Part shown: positions 7,533 to 14,391 of the stretch, one piece after another
Position numbering within the stretch: the first letter of the stretch is position 1
How the letters are laid out: each line of letters opens with the position of its first letter
Assembly: GCA_003979185.1 (NCBI GenBank)
Contig: RYWJ01000014.1
Location: forward strand, 1 to 25,490
Reading direction: 5' to 3'
Source of the DNA: Candidatus Saccharimonadota bacterium
GTDB lineage: Bacteria > Patescibacteriota > Saccharimonadia > Saccharimonadales > Saccharimonadaceae
Length of the DNA stretch: 25,490 nucleotides
Program-made: the position numbers and the translations under genes
The notes under the pieces: generated by a model
Told to the model about the DNA's origin: nothing
Seen by the model: the letters and a program-made list of their open reading frames with translations, nothing else
The model's database searches: none

Positions 7533-10043
7533 CTATTTAGTGGATTTGCGCGTAGTTTTCTTACGTGTGGAAGTAGTTTTAGCAGAGGTTTTAGCCTTAG
7601 AATTTGCCGATGCTTTACGGGTGGTTGAGGTGGTCTTGGAAGTCTTGCTGACTTTGGACGCCTTTGTGGTGGTTTTTGCAGCAGACTTGCTGGTTTTTGA
7701 GGCTTTGGTGGTCTTAGTGGTTTTGGTAGTGGTTTTGGTAGTGGTTTTGGTAGTAGTTTTGTTGGAAGCTTTAGTAGTAGCTTTACGGCCAAACCGTCCA
7801 CCGCGTGCTGGCTTATCTTCAAGCATTTGCTTAGCCTGCTCTAAGGTAATCTTTTTCGGATCCTGCTCTTTAGGGATTTTGACATTGTTAAAGCGTCCTG
7901 GCCCCTTTACATATGGACCATAAGCTCCGACGATAATCATAATATCGCCCCAGTCGGCAATAATTGAGTCTACTTTAGCCTGGTAGAGCTTTGAGGCGGT
8001 ATCAAGATCAATCGTATACGGGTCGTAATCTTTAATCTGAATATTGTACTTGCCGGCCTTAAGATAAGGACCGAATGGGCCACTTGCAGCGATAATTACT
8101 GTACCATCTTTGGTTGTACCGAGCTCACGGGGTAAGGCGGGCATGGCAAGCTGCTTGAGGGCTTCAGCGAGCGTAACGGTCTTTTCGGTTTTGCCCTTTG
8201 GTAATGGTGCAAAACGAGGCTTCTCACCACCAGATTTTTCGTTATCACCTAATTGGATAAAACCACCGTGCCGACCGATTTTGGCATAGATTGGCAGACC
8301 AGTCTTTGGGTCTTTGCCTAGCTCTCTGGCGTTGTTGTAACGCGCAGCGTCATCGGATTTTAAGACTTCTTTCTGGAATGGACCATAAAAATCACGTAGC
8401 ATTTTGACCCGAGCTAGCTTCTTCTCGGCGATTTTATCGAGATCCTCCTCAATATTAGCGGTAAATTGGTAATCAACGATATTGTTAAAATTTTCAGTCA
8501 AGAATCCTGCTAATAATTCCCCGACGGGCGTCGGTAGTAATTTACCCTTGGTAGAACCTGTTTTCTCGGTGACAAGATTGCGTTTGACGGCTTTTTTCTC
8601 TAAGACTAACTCAACCACTTCGCGCGGTTCACCTTCAGAATCGCCTTTGACTACATAACCGCGAGTTTGAATAGCTGACATGATAGTGGCGTAAGTCGAC
8701 GGGCGACCAATACCGAGCTCCTCGAGCTTTTTGACTAGTGAGCCTTCAGTATAGCGCGCTGGTGGTTTGGAGAAGCTCTGACGAGCGGTGATAGACTGAC
8801 GCTTGAGCGGATCGCCGACGGTCAGAGCGGGTAATTCGTCTTCTTTCATCCGACCGGTAACTTTGAGGAAGCCGTCAAAGACAATTACCTCGCCTTTAGC
8901 TTCGAAAGTATGTTTTGGCTCAAGATTATTGGTAATTTTAACGACAGTCTTCTCGGTTTCAGCGTCGGCCATCTGGGTAGCGAGGGTACGATTACGGATT
9001 AGTTTGTAAAGCTTGCGTTCGTAATCATTCTTGCCAGCTACTTCTTGGTCGATATGGGTCGGGCGGATAGCTTCGTGGGCCTCTTGTGCGCCGGCGGACT
9101 TGGTCTTAAAATTACGAACTTTGAGATATTCTTGACCATACTTTTCTTCCACGAAGTGCGCAGTCATCGCAATAGCTTGTTTGGAGAGGTTCAGGCTGTC
9201 AGTACGGTGGTAAGTGATCAAGCCAGCTTGATAGAGAGCTTGAGCAGCTGTCATTGTAGTTTTAGTAGAGAAGCCAAGGCGTGAGTTGGCCTCAATTTGC
9301 ATAGACGCTGTGGTAAAAGGTGGAGCCGGATGGCGCACACCAGGAGTTTTGCTGACGTTAGTGACTTCAAAATCTGCCTCGGTGATCTTTTCGAGGTAGT
9401 TTTGGGCGGTTTTTTCGGTATCAAAAGTCTTATCAAGGGTCGCGTTAAGCTCATCTTGAGCTTTGGTGAGAAACTTGCCAGTTACCTTGAACTTGGGACT
9501 AGTTTCAAATTTTTCAATTTCCTGTTCACGCTCGACGATTAAACGTAAAGCTGGTGACTGTACGCGTCCTGCAGAGATCGCGCCAGGTACTTTGCGACGC
9601 ACGACGCCCGAAAGGTCATAACCCACTAGCATATCGAGAGTTTGGCGGGCTTGCTGAGAGGCTACCATATCCATATCGACGGTGCGAGGATTTTGAATGG
9701 CGGCTTCAAGGGCAGGTTTGGTAATTTCATGAAAAGTAATACGCTTTGTGCCTTTAGAGAGTTTAAGAACTTCGATCAGATGCCAAGAGATCGCTTCTCC
9801 TTCGCGGTCTTCATCGGTCGCTAGCCAAATCGTATCGGCAGCTTTCGCAGCACGCTTCAGCTCAGAGATGATTTTGGTATGCCCAGGGTCGATTTCATAG
9901 GTGACGTCAAAAGTTTCCTTATCAACTTTAGTGTCTTTCCGAATATGACCAACTGATGCAAGAACGTGAAAATCCTTACCGAGGTATTTTTCAATAGTAT
10001 GAGCCTTAGCAGGAGACTCCACGATAACTAAATTTTTTGGCAT
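7533..10043 (-). CDS. topA: DNA topoisomerase I
   Basis: 836 aa. Type IA topoisomerase that relaxes negative supercoils by single-strand passage. The Toprim domain starts at the N-terminus (ESPAKAHTIEKYLG, residues 9-22) and includes TDEDREGEA (76-84). The active-site tyrosine is Tyr278 in LITYHRTDS (the usual M is H here). GRVQSPALRL lies at 159-168. Topo C-type repeats with GGFIQLGDNE and ASGPFGPYLKAGKYN follow; I see no Cys4 zinc fingers. From about 738 the tail is almost only K, T, S, A and R, built partly from a 12-bp tandem repeat, and is probably a DNA-binding extension. Start ATG 10043 has TATAAT ending 8 nt upstream, so it is probably leaderless. In many bacteria dprA sits next to topA; here they are separated by about 1.9 kb of accessory units and point away from each other. 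Confidence 0.97.
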   Translation of the reverse strand: MPKNLVIVESPAKAHTIEKYLGKDFHVLASVGHIRKDTKVDKETFDVTYEIDPGHTKIISELKRAAKAADTIWLATDEDREGEAISWHLIEVLKLSKGTKRITFHEITKPALEAAIQNPRTVDMDMVASQQARQTLDMLVGYDLSGVVRRKVPGAISAGRVQSPALRLIVEREQEIEKFETSPKFKVTGKFLTKAQDELNATLDKTFDTEKTAQNYLEKITEADFEVTNVSKTPGVRHPAPPFTTASMQIEANSRLGFSTKTTMTAAQALYQAGLITYHRTDSLNLSKQAIAMTAHFVEEKYGQEYLKVRNFKTKSAGAQEAHEAIRPTHIDQEVAGKNDYERKLYKLIRNRTLATQMADAETEKTVVKITNNLEPKHTFEAKGEVIVFDGFLKVTGRMKEDELPALTVGDPLKRQSITARQSFSKPPARYTEGSLVKKLEELGIGRPSTYATIMSAIQTRGYVVKGDSEGEPREVVELVLEKKAVKRNLVTEKTGSTKGKLLPTPVGELLAGFLTENFNNIVDYQFTANIEEDLDKIAEKKLARVKMLRDFYGPFQKEVLKSDDAARYNNARELGKDPKTGLPIYAKIGRHGGFIQLGDNEKSGGEKPRFAPLPKGKTEKTVTLAEALKQLAMPALPRELGTTKDGTVIIAASGPFGPYLKAGKYNIQIKDYDPYTIDLDTASKLYQAKVDSIIADWGDIMIIVGAYGPYVKGPGRFNNVKIPKEQDPKKITLEQAKQMLEDKPARGGRFGRKATTKASNKTTTKTTTKTTTKTTKTTKASKTSKSAAKTTTKASKVSKTSKTTSTTRKASANSKAKTSAKTTSTRKKTTRKSTK
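7719..7754. repeat. 12-bp tandem repeat in the topA tail
   Basis: Three exact units of GGTTTTGGTAGT (plus strand), with degenerate units on both sides. They encode Thr/Lys repeats in the disordered end of TopA, and copy-number slippage stays in frame. Confidence 0.9.
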
Positions 10044-10051
10044 ATATTTAT

Positions 10052-10057
10052 ATTATA
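10052..10057 (-). promoter_or_regulatory. -10 box of topA
   Basis: TATAAT ends 8 nt before the ATG; no clear -35. It indicates a leaderless or nearly leaderless transcript. Confidence 0.5.
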
Positions 10058-10120
10058 TAGCACAGTTTCTGGTTAAAGTAAAATAAAATGAAAGTGCTTC
10101 GGCAACGTATTTGGAGCTGG

Positions 10121-10148
10121 AAAAAGGGACACTCAGAGTGAGTGTCCC
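10121..10148 (-). terminator. Terminator of the DUF11-like gene
   Basis: GGGACACTCA (10148-10139), loop CTC, TGAGTGTCCC (10135-10126), then TTTTT. A perfect 10-bp stem with a T-tract. Confidence 0.92.
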
Positions 10149-10176
10149 TATGTGGTTTGCGCAAGAATGCTTCACT

Positions 10177-10917
10177 TTACAGCAGGTTGACGTCGCTACT
10201 TCCATCGCTGGACTGCGTAGCAGTATCGCCACCATCCTCTCCAACAGGAGCGGGCGGTTCAGTCTGGTCAGCGTTTGGGGTTGCACTGGTATCGGTACCA
10301 GTCGCAGCGGGTTCGCCCACGGTCAGAGAAAACTCCTTAGAGTATTCCTTGGCCAGCTGGTAAGACTCGCCAGCTTTGACATACACGGTGCCAGTAAGCT
10401 CGCTGGTTTCAGTAGCAGTAACGATCGCTCTGAAGTACAGGTAAGCGTTGGTTCCGTCTTCTGCCTCAGGGCACTTGCCTCTATAGGAGCCGAGGTTGAT
10501 CCCAGTCCCAAAGAGGGTTTCGTTGCTGACGTGCACACCATTGGGGTAGTCCCCGTTGACGACGGTGGTAGTGGTCGGCGTATAGGTAATACCCTCGGGC
10601 AGTTGCACCAGCATAACTACATCGTTATGTTGGACATCGGAGATGTTGCGGTACTGCACCTCGAACTCCAGTTCGTCGCCAGGGGCAGCGGTAGTAGTGT
10701 CGTTCCACTCGCCGGTGTCGGCGATGCGGGTGCGGACAGTGATCAGGACATCTTCGGGCTCAGGGCTCGCGGTGGGATCGGTCACGGCGGTCTTAGGCGG
10801 CGGGTCGTTCTGGCCATTCTTATTGAACCAGCCTTTGGATTCGCCACAAAAGTAGACAGCAATGATGACGGCGGAGATTGTGATGACGATAAGTGCAATG
10901 ATTCCAAGTTTTTTCAT
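10177..10917 (-). CDS. Membrane-anchored DUF11-like surface protein
   Basis: 246 aa. The N-terminus MKKLGIIALIVITISAVII is a signal anchor. A Pro/Thr linker follows (about 35-57), then one Ig-like domain resembling DUF11 repeats (about 58-200; PGDELEFEVQYRN, LVQLPEGITY, GINLGS). The acidic Thr/Ser/Pro/Asp tail (about 205-246) looks like a spacer without a sorting motif. Such domains occur in cell-surface proteins of many bacteria; adhesion or wall decoration is an inference. Start ATG 10917 follows GGGAGGAAA with good spacing. It has its own promoter (11005-11033) and terminator (10121-10148). G+C-rich codon use differs from topA. Confidence 0.8.
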   Translation of the reverse strand: MKKLGIIALIVITISAVIIAVYFCGESKGWFNKNGQNDPPPKTAVTDPTASPEPEDVLITVRTRIADTGEWNDTTTAAPGDELEFEVQYRNISDVQHNDVVMLVQLPEGITYTPTTTTVVNGDYPNGVHVSNETLFGTGINLGSYRGKCPEAEDGTNAYLYFRAIVTATETSELTGTVYVKAGESYQLAKEYSKEFSLTVGEPAATGTDTSATPNADQTEPPAPVGEDGGDTATQSSDGSSDVNLL

Positions 10918-11004
10918 GGTGGTTTCCTCCCAAAAAAATTTTGTCCAAGCTATTTCACATTATGCGCAAATTGTAAAGAGCTTGGACAAGTGATCCATAC
11001 TTCC

Positions 11005-11033
11005 ATTGTAGCACAGATTAGCCAAAAAGTCAA
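11005..11033 (-). promoter_or_regulatory. Promoter of the DUF11-like gene
   Basis: TTGACT (11033-11028), a 17-nt spacer ending CTGTGC, TACAAT (11010-11005), then GGAA. The 5' UTR is about 80 nt. Shared accessory promoter family. Confidence 0.85.
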
Positions 11034-11044
11034 TACCATTTTGT

Positions 11045-11075
11045 AAAAATAAACCCCGCTACAGAGAGCGGGGTT
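11045..11075 (-). terminator. Terminator of the small membrane protein gene
   Basis: AACCCCGCT (11075-11067) pairs with AGCGGGGTT (11060-11052), followed by TATTTTTA. It separates this unit from the DUF11-like gene's promoter only 12 bp further on. Confidence 0.88.
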
Positions 11076-11116
11076 GCGGGGCGACGTAGATTGGCTAGAT
11101 CATCGACATTGAGCCA

Positions 11117-11473
11117 CTAAAATCTTATTAATCTTTTCGTCAAGCAATCCATGATCTTCGTATAACGAGTGAGGACTTTGGGAAAGAAGATGCCAATCAG
11201 GGCGACCGGCACTCCGATTACTGATTCGAGTAGACTGCTGAACATATGGATTATAGATGAGAGTGACGCCATCCTCTGCTCGAGAGCCAAGCGGTATTCT
11301 TCAGGACCAATGTAATCGGTCCTGTACCATTTGCGGTAGGTGAGGATCTTACGCAGGTTGCCAAAGAGTAAGACCGGCGCGAAGATAATTAGCGATACCA
11401 AGCAAACGATTGCTATGAGCAGCATGAAGACGGGCGTTAAAAGCCTGTCTTTGAGCGTATAAGTCTCCGGCAT
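11117..11473 (-). CDS. Small two-helix membrane protein, 118 aa
   Basis: Not recognised. Predicted membrane helices are at about residues 13-37 (VFMLLIAIVCLVSLIIFAPV) and 73-98, with a basic/aromatic stretch between them (RKILTYRKWYRTDY) and a basic C-terminus (TKRLIRF). Start: ATG 11473 has a GGGGGT ribosome-site-like run 9 nt upstream; the longer frame to 11554 would begin upstream of the predicted transcription start. Promoter TATAAT at 11519-11524, terminator at 11045-11075. Function unknown. Confidence 0.65.
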   Translation of the reverse strand: MPETYTLKDRLLTPVFMLLIAIVCLVSLIIFAPVLLFGNLRKILTYRKWYRTDYIGPEEYRLALEQRMASLSSIIHMFSSLLESVIGVPVALIGIFFPKVLTRYTKIMDCLTKRLIRF

Positions 11474-11518
11474 TTGTCTGTACCCCCTAATTTCTAAAGT
11501 ACGCCCCGCATTGTTGCA

Positions 11519-11524
11519 ATTATA
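11519..11524 (-). promoter_or_regulatory. -10 box of the small membrane protein gene
   Basis: Extended -10 TGTTATAAT, with no good -35. The 5' UTR is about 40 nt. It lies just past the terminator of the preceding gene-less unit. Confidence 0.55.
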
Positions 11525-11555
11525 ACATGTTTGTAAATAAAAGATGGCACACAAG

Positions 11556-11600
11556 CAACAAAAAAGAGCCTAGGTAAGGGTGGGCATCACCTAGGCTCTT
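11556..11600 (-). terminator. Terminator of the gene-less transcription unit
   Basis: AAGAGCCTAGGT (11600-11589) pairs perfectly over 12 bp with ACCTAGGCTCTT (11575-11564), then TTTTGTTG. A strong intrinsic terminator for minus-strand transcription. Confidence 0.92.
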
Positions 11601-11880
11601 CCTTGCCCTACAACACATCGTCGTTCGACTCCGGGGGACCGGAAGCGCGACCCACCTCACACAAACACAGGGGCCCGCCGGTTATAGGGATTGCTATGCC
11701 TTCGAAGCTAACCCTAAAAGTGGAGGTAATACTTACAGTCTATAACCAATATAGAGAAATTATAGACCCTAGGGGTTTCAAAAGCACGCAATTTCTGTTA
11801 CTCTGAACCTAAATTCACAGTAACGAAATTATGATTTATTTAGGTACAGTTGGAGCTATGATGCAATTTAACTCTAACTA
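11562..11880 (-). ncRNA. Candidate noncoding RNA, about 320 nt
   Basis: A textbook promoter (11887-11915) and a strong terminator (11556-11600) bracket about 320 nt without any ORF worth calling. In RNA sense, AATTTCGTTACT and AGTAACAGAAATT form a 12-bp stem with one bulged A (about 11831-11786). Its loop holds ATTTAGG, which can pair with CCTAAAT just 5' of the stem: a compact pseudoknot. Further on, GTCTATAA/TTATAGAC (8 bp) forms another hairpin, and a G+C-rich segment near 11635-11690 can fold through CCGG..CCGG arms. I considered tmRNA (size and pseudoknot fit) but find no tRNA-like ends or tag frame, and no RNase P or SRP signature. Identity unknown. Confidence 0.6.
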
Positions 11881-11886
11881 ATAAGC

Positions 11887-11915
11887 ATTATAGCACACGG
11901 AGTTAAAAATGTCAA
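11887..11915 (-). promoter_or_regulatory. Promoter of the 320-nt candidate RNA
   Basis: TTGACA (11915-11910), a 17-nt spacer ending TGTGC, TATAAT (11892-11887). It overlaps the first codons of dprA on the other strand (ATG 11909). Confidence 0.85.
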
Positions 11916-12805
11916 TACTTTTTTCACATTTTCTTTCAAATCACAATGAGATATCACCCCAAGAGTACGAATTTACAGAGGTATTGGGCACTATTGCGGT
12001 AATGCCTAAAAAGTTGTACGTGCATGGAAATATTCCACAAAAAAGGTTAAAATCGGTTGCTATTGTCGGCACCAGAAAGCCGACAAGTTATGGTGCTAAC
12101 GTTGCCAAAAATCTAGCTTATGACTTAGCTCGGCAAGATGTAGTCGTAATATCGGGCCTGGCTTTTGGAATTGATAGCATTGCGCACCGTGGGGCTTTGG
12201 AGGCAGGCGGGCTGACTTTGGCGGTCTTGGGAACACCGATTGATTATATTTATCCACGATCGCATTATAGTTTAGCGGAAGAAATTGTGAAATCTGGCGG
12301 GGCGATTATCAGCGAGTTGCCACCGGGAGCGGAGTTTTATGGTAAAACCTGTTTCTTGCAACGCAACCGGATTATCTCGGGACTCGCGGATGCGGTGATT
12401 GTGATCGAAGCGGCAGAGCGGAGTGGTTCCTTAAACACTGCTGCGCACGCTCTCGAACAGGGTAAAGAGGTGTTTGCGCTACCCGGAGATATTACGCGTC
12501 CGACTTCGCGTGGATGTAATCGCCTGATTGGACAGGGCGCGATTCCCTATTTAGAGCCTCAAGATGTCCTAGAGGTGCTGTTCCCGCCTCGACGCAGAGC
12601 TAAATCTTTGCAGGTGGAGTTACCTCTTGGCGACAGTGAGGTAGAAACAAAAATTCTCCAAGCTCTCGCTCGGGGTATCGTGCAAGGCGAAGCAATTTTG
12701 GCAGATACGGGATTAACAGTGGTGGAATTTAATCAAACTATCACAATTTTAGAGATCAAGGGACGGGTGACGGCTCTAGGCATGAATCAGTGGGATCTAA
12801 AATAG
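11909..12805 (+). CDS. dprA: DNA-processing protein DprA/Smf
   Basis: 298 aa. DprA loads RecA on incoming single-stranded DNA during natural transformation. The Rossmann-like core is clear: AIVGTRKPTSYG (51-62), VVVISGLAFGIDSIAHRGAL (78-97), LAVLGTPIDYIYP (104-116), GAIISELPPG (131-140), FLQRNRIISGL (149-159), RSGSLNTA (171-178), ALPGDITRPTSRGCNRLI (190-207). A C-terminal winged-helix-like region covers about 240-298. The N-terminal SAM-like part of larger homologues is missing. GGAG lies 6-7 nt before ATG 11909, which supports this start although it overlaps a divergent promoter. It converges on pth with an 87-bp gap (12806-12892) in which I see no clear terminator. Confidence 0.95.
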   Translation: MSILFSHFLSNHNEISPQEYEFTEVLGTIAVMPKKLYVHGNIPQKRLKSVAIVGTRKPTSYGANVAKNLAYDLARQDVVVISGLAFGIDSIAHRGALEAGGLTLAVLGTPIDYIYPRSHYSLAEEIVKSGGAIISELPPGAEFYGKTCFLQRNRIISGLADAVIVIEAAERSGSLNTAAHALEQGKEVFALPGDITRPTSRGCNRLIGQGAIPYLEPQDVLEVLFPPRRRAKSLQVELPLGDSEVETKILQALARGIVQGEAILADTGLTVVEFNQTITILEIKGRVTALGMNQWDLK

Positions 12806-12892
12806 ATATAGAAGGAATTTGCACTAGATTCGCTCATGAATGCGTTTGATTCTTTCTCATCCAAATCGACTACTCAATCCCCTTTTATCATC

Positions 12893-13408
12893 CTAGAGCG
12901 ATTCGTTAATGCGTTTGATGGCTTCTTGGAGGACTTGGGGCAGAAACTTACGCTCTTCGGTTGTAAAACGCCCCAGTACGAATTCAATATCGCCAAACTT
13001 TTGGCGGAGAGGTGGGTTATTTGTACCTAGGCGCAACCGCGGGAAAGCCTCAGTCCTGAGATGCTGAGCGATGGATTTTAACCCGTTATTACCACCACTC
13101 GAGCCATGCTCGCGATAACGAATTTTACCAAAAGGCAACTCAAAATCATCACAAATCACCAGAATATCGGTCGGAGCGACTTTATAAAAATGCTGATAGT
13201 TCGCGACAGCAATGCCAGAATTGTTGTAAAATCCTTGTGGCTTAATCAAGATACGGTCGCCGTCTTTGAGCCAAATAGCACCGTTTTTCTCTTTTTGCCA
13301 GGTCAGATTGTGGACTTTGGCATAAAAATCCAGTGCTAAAAACCCATAATTATGGCGAGTAAAGTTGTATTCATTGCCTGGATTGCCAAGGCCAACAATC
13401 AGTTTCAT
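12893..13408 (-). CDS. pth: Peptidyl-tRNA hydrolase
   Basis: 171 aa. It releases peptides from prematurely dissociated peptidyl-tRNA in the cytosol. KLIVGLGNPG at the start, catalytic His19 in TRHNYGF, KPQGFYNNSG (56-65; the family usually has KPQTFMN.SG), an Asp pair in ICDDFELPFGKIR (85-97; the catalytic Asp lies here) and GSSGGNNGLKSI (102-113). The usual length is about 180-200, so it is slightly short at the C-terminus. I chose ATG 13408, where the family begins; the longer frame would run into the neighbouring gene. TATAAT ends 6 nt upstream, so the mRNA should be leaderless. Confidence 0.95.
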   Translation of the reverse strand: MKLIVGLGNPGNEYNFTRHNYGFLALDFYAKVHNLTWQKEKNGAIWLKDGDRILIKPQGFYNNSGIAVANYQHFYKVAPTDILVICDDFELPFGKIRYREHGSSGGNNGLKSIAQHLRTEAFPRLRLGTNNPPLRQKFGDIEFVLGRFTTEERKFLPQVLQEAIKRINESL

Positions 13409-13414
13409 AGGTTT

Positions 13415-13420
13415 ATTATA
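13415..13420 (-). promoter_or_regulatory. -10 box of pth
   Basis: TATAAT ends 6 nt before ATG 13408. Transcription would start at or next to the A of the start codon. Confidence 0.55.
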
Positions 13421-13425
13421 ACAGA

Positions 13426-13644
13426 TTATTGGTTGACGAAGATCTCGTAAGTCGTATAAAGGGCGAGAAACGCTAAGATTGAGAAGAGGATAATCCAAAC
13501 TGTTTTCCAAGTCTGGCGTCGTTTGGCTGCTTCCTCGGGACGCAGGCGTGAGCTCTCGTGCATATTGCTAGTAGCCATTTTATAAATTCCATAGAGTAAA
13601 ACTATGCCTAGACCGATTGACATTGCGATAATGACATTATCCAT
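13426..13644 (-). CDS. Small two-helix membrane protein, 72 aa
   Basis: Not recognised by name. Two predicted membrane helices (about 4-24 and 48-68) are joined by a charged loop (SSRLRPEEAAKRRQTWK). It lies 17 bp upstream of pth on the same strand. TAAAAT ends 6 nt before ATG 13644, again a compact promoter without a ribosome site. Even hydrophobic segments and codon use like the neighbouring conserved genes support a real gene. Function unknown. Confidence 0.7.
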   Translation of the reverse strand: MDNVIIAMSIGLGIVLLYGIYKMATSNMHESSRLRPEEAAKRRQTWKTVWIILFSILAFLALYTTYEIFVNQ

Positions 13645-13650
13645 GAGGTT

Positions 13651-13656
13651 ATTTTA
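13651..13656 (-). promoter_or_regulatory. -10 box of the 72-aa membrane protein gene
   Basis: TAAAAT preceded by TGTGC, ending 6 nt before the ATG. Confidence 0.45.
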
Positions 13657-13748
13657 GCACAAAAGCGGGTCAAATTTAGTAAAAAGGGGTAGTATTGAGG
13701 TTGAGAAAGTTGATTTTAGTGAAATTTGTGAAAAATATGAATATGCTA

Positions 13749-13777
13749 TTGACTTTATATGTAATCTGTGCTACAAT
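13749..13777 (+). promoter_or_regulatory. Promoter of the 119-aa unknown gene
   Basis: TTGACT (13749-13754), a 17-nt spacer ending TCTGTGC, TACAAT (13772-13777), then AGAAA. The 5' UTR is about 65 nt. Shared accessory promoter family. Confidence 0.85.
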
Positions 13778-13849
13778 AGAAAAGTGAGGCTTGGTATTTT
13801 TTCTGAATATCCAAGTACTTTGAACTTCTGAGGAAAGAGGTAGTGTGAA

Positions 13850-14209
13850 ATGGCAAATGAGGGTTTCAGAATCAAGGCTGTCAATAAGAAGCTGCAGATT
13901 GTCGACGGACCCACCGATGCGGGCTTGGCACAGGCCGTGATTCAGTGTCATGTTGGCATTAACGCTCAGGGTGAGTTGGCCCGGCGTGTGAATTTCCAGG
14001 TCAATGATGACGCTGGTGTCAGTTATGCGCTGAGCGCGCGAGTGACCAGCTTGTCCGCTACGGATGAGGCTGGACGACAGTATCAGCTGAATGGGTTCAT
14101 TCAGGATCCGGACAACAAAGACGTCGAGTATATCTTCGACGCCAATTACGATGTCAGCTCCCATACGGGTATCCTGCGGATGTCGCAGGTCAAAGCTAAC
14201 GTCACCTGA
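13850..14209 (+). CDS. Hypothetical protein, 119 aa
   Basis: Not recognised. A soluble protein with alternating polar and hydrophobic stretches suggesting a beta-rich fold (FRIKAVNKKLQIVDG, ELARRVNFQVND, GVSYALSARVTSL). No signal peptide. AGAGGT lies about 9 nt before ATG 13850. It is the only gene in the window that ends in TGA, and as a tandem TGATGA. It has its own promoter (13749-13777), a 12-bp stem in its 3' UTR (14221-14293) and a terminator (14320-14348). G+C-rich codon use differs from pth and prfA. Likely an acquired self-contained unit of unknown function. Confidence 0.75.
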   Translation: MANEGFRIKAVNKKLQIVDGPTDAGLAQAVIQCHVGINAQGELARRVNFQVNDDAGVSYALSARVTSLSATDEAGRQYQLNGFIQDPDNKDVEYIFDANYDVSSHTGILRMSQVKANVT

Positions 14210-14220
14210 TGATGCTACTG

Positions 14221-14293
14221 GCATTGAGGCTCGTCTGCGACTGGTGAACGGTTGTGGGTTAACGGTCCTGGTTGCTTCCAGGAGCCTCAATGC
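14221..14293 (+). other. Long-stem structured 3' UTR element
   Basis: GCATTGAGGCTC (14221-14232) pairs perfectly with GAGCCTCAATGC (14282-14293). The 49-nt interior contains CCTGG/CCAGG and AACGGTT-type short stems. No T-tract follows, so it is not itself the terminator; it may stabilise or process the mRNA end. It is not a tRNA. Confidence 0.6.
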
Positions 14294-14319
14294 TTGAGCA
14301 TATTTTACCCCCTCTCTCT

Positions 14320-14348
14320 GGGTCGGCGCATCTGCGCCGGCCCCTTTT
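14320..14348 (+). terminator. Terminator of the 119-aa unknown gene
   Basis: GGGTCGGCGCA, loop TC, TGCGCCGGCCC (one T-G position), then CTTTT. A very G+C-rich stem. Confidence 0.9.
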
Positions 14349-14356
14349 CATCCTCC

Positions 14357-14381
14357 AAAACCCCTCGGATTACTCGAGGGG
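14357..14381 (-). terminator. Terminator of the FISUMP gene
   Basis: CCCCTCG (14381-14375), loop AGTAATC, CGAGGGG (14367-14361), then TTTT. It lies 10 nt past the stop codon at 14392. Confidence 0.9.
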
Positions 14382-14391
14382 TCTTTAAAAT

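Noticed and set aside
7540..7923. Long plus-strand frame of V, L and A repeats
   Set aside because: It is the complement of the Lys/Thr repeat tail of topA.
11562..11880. tmRNA identity for the 320-nt RNA
   Set aside because: Size and pseudoknot fit, but no tRNA-like end pairing, no CCA region and no tag reading frame ending in the usual Ala-rich motif were found.
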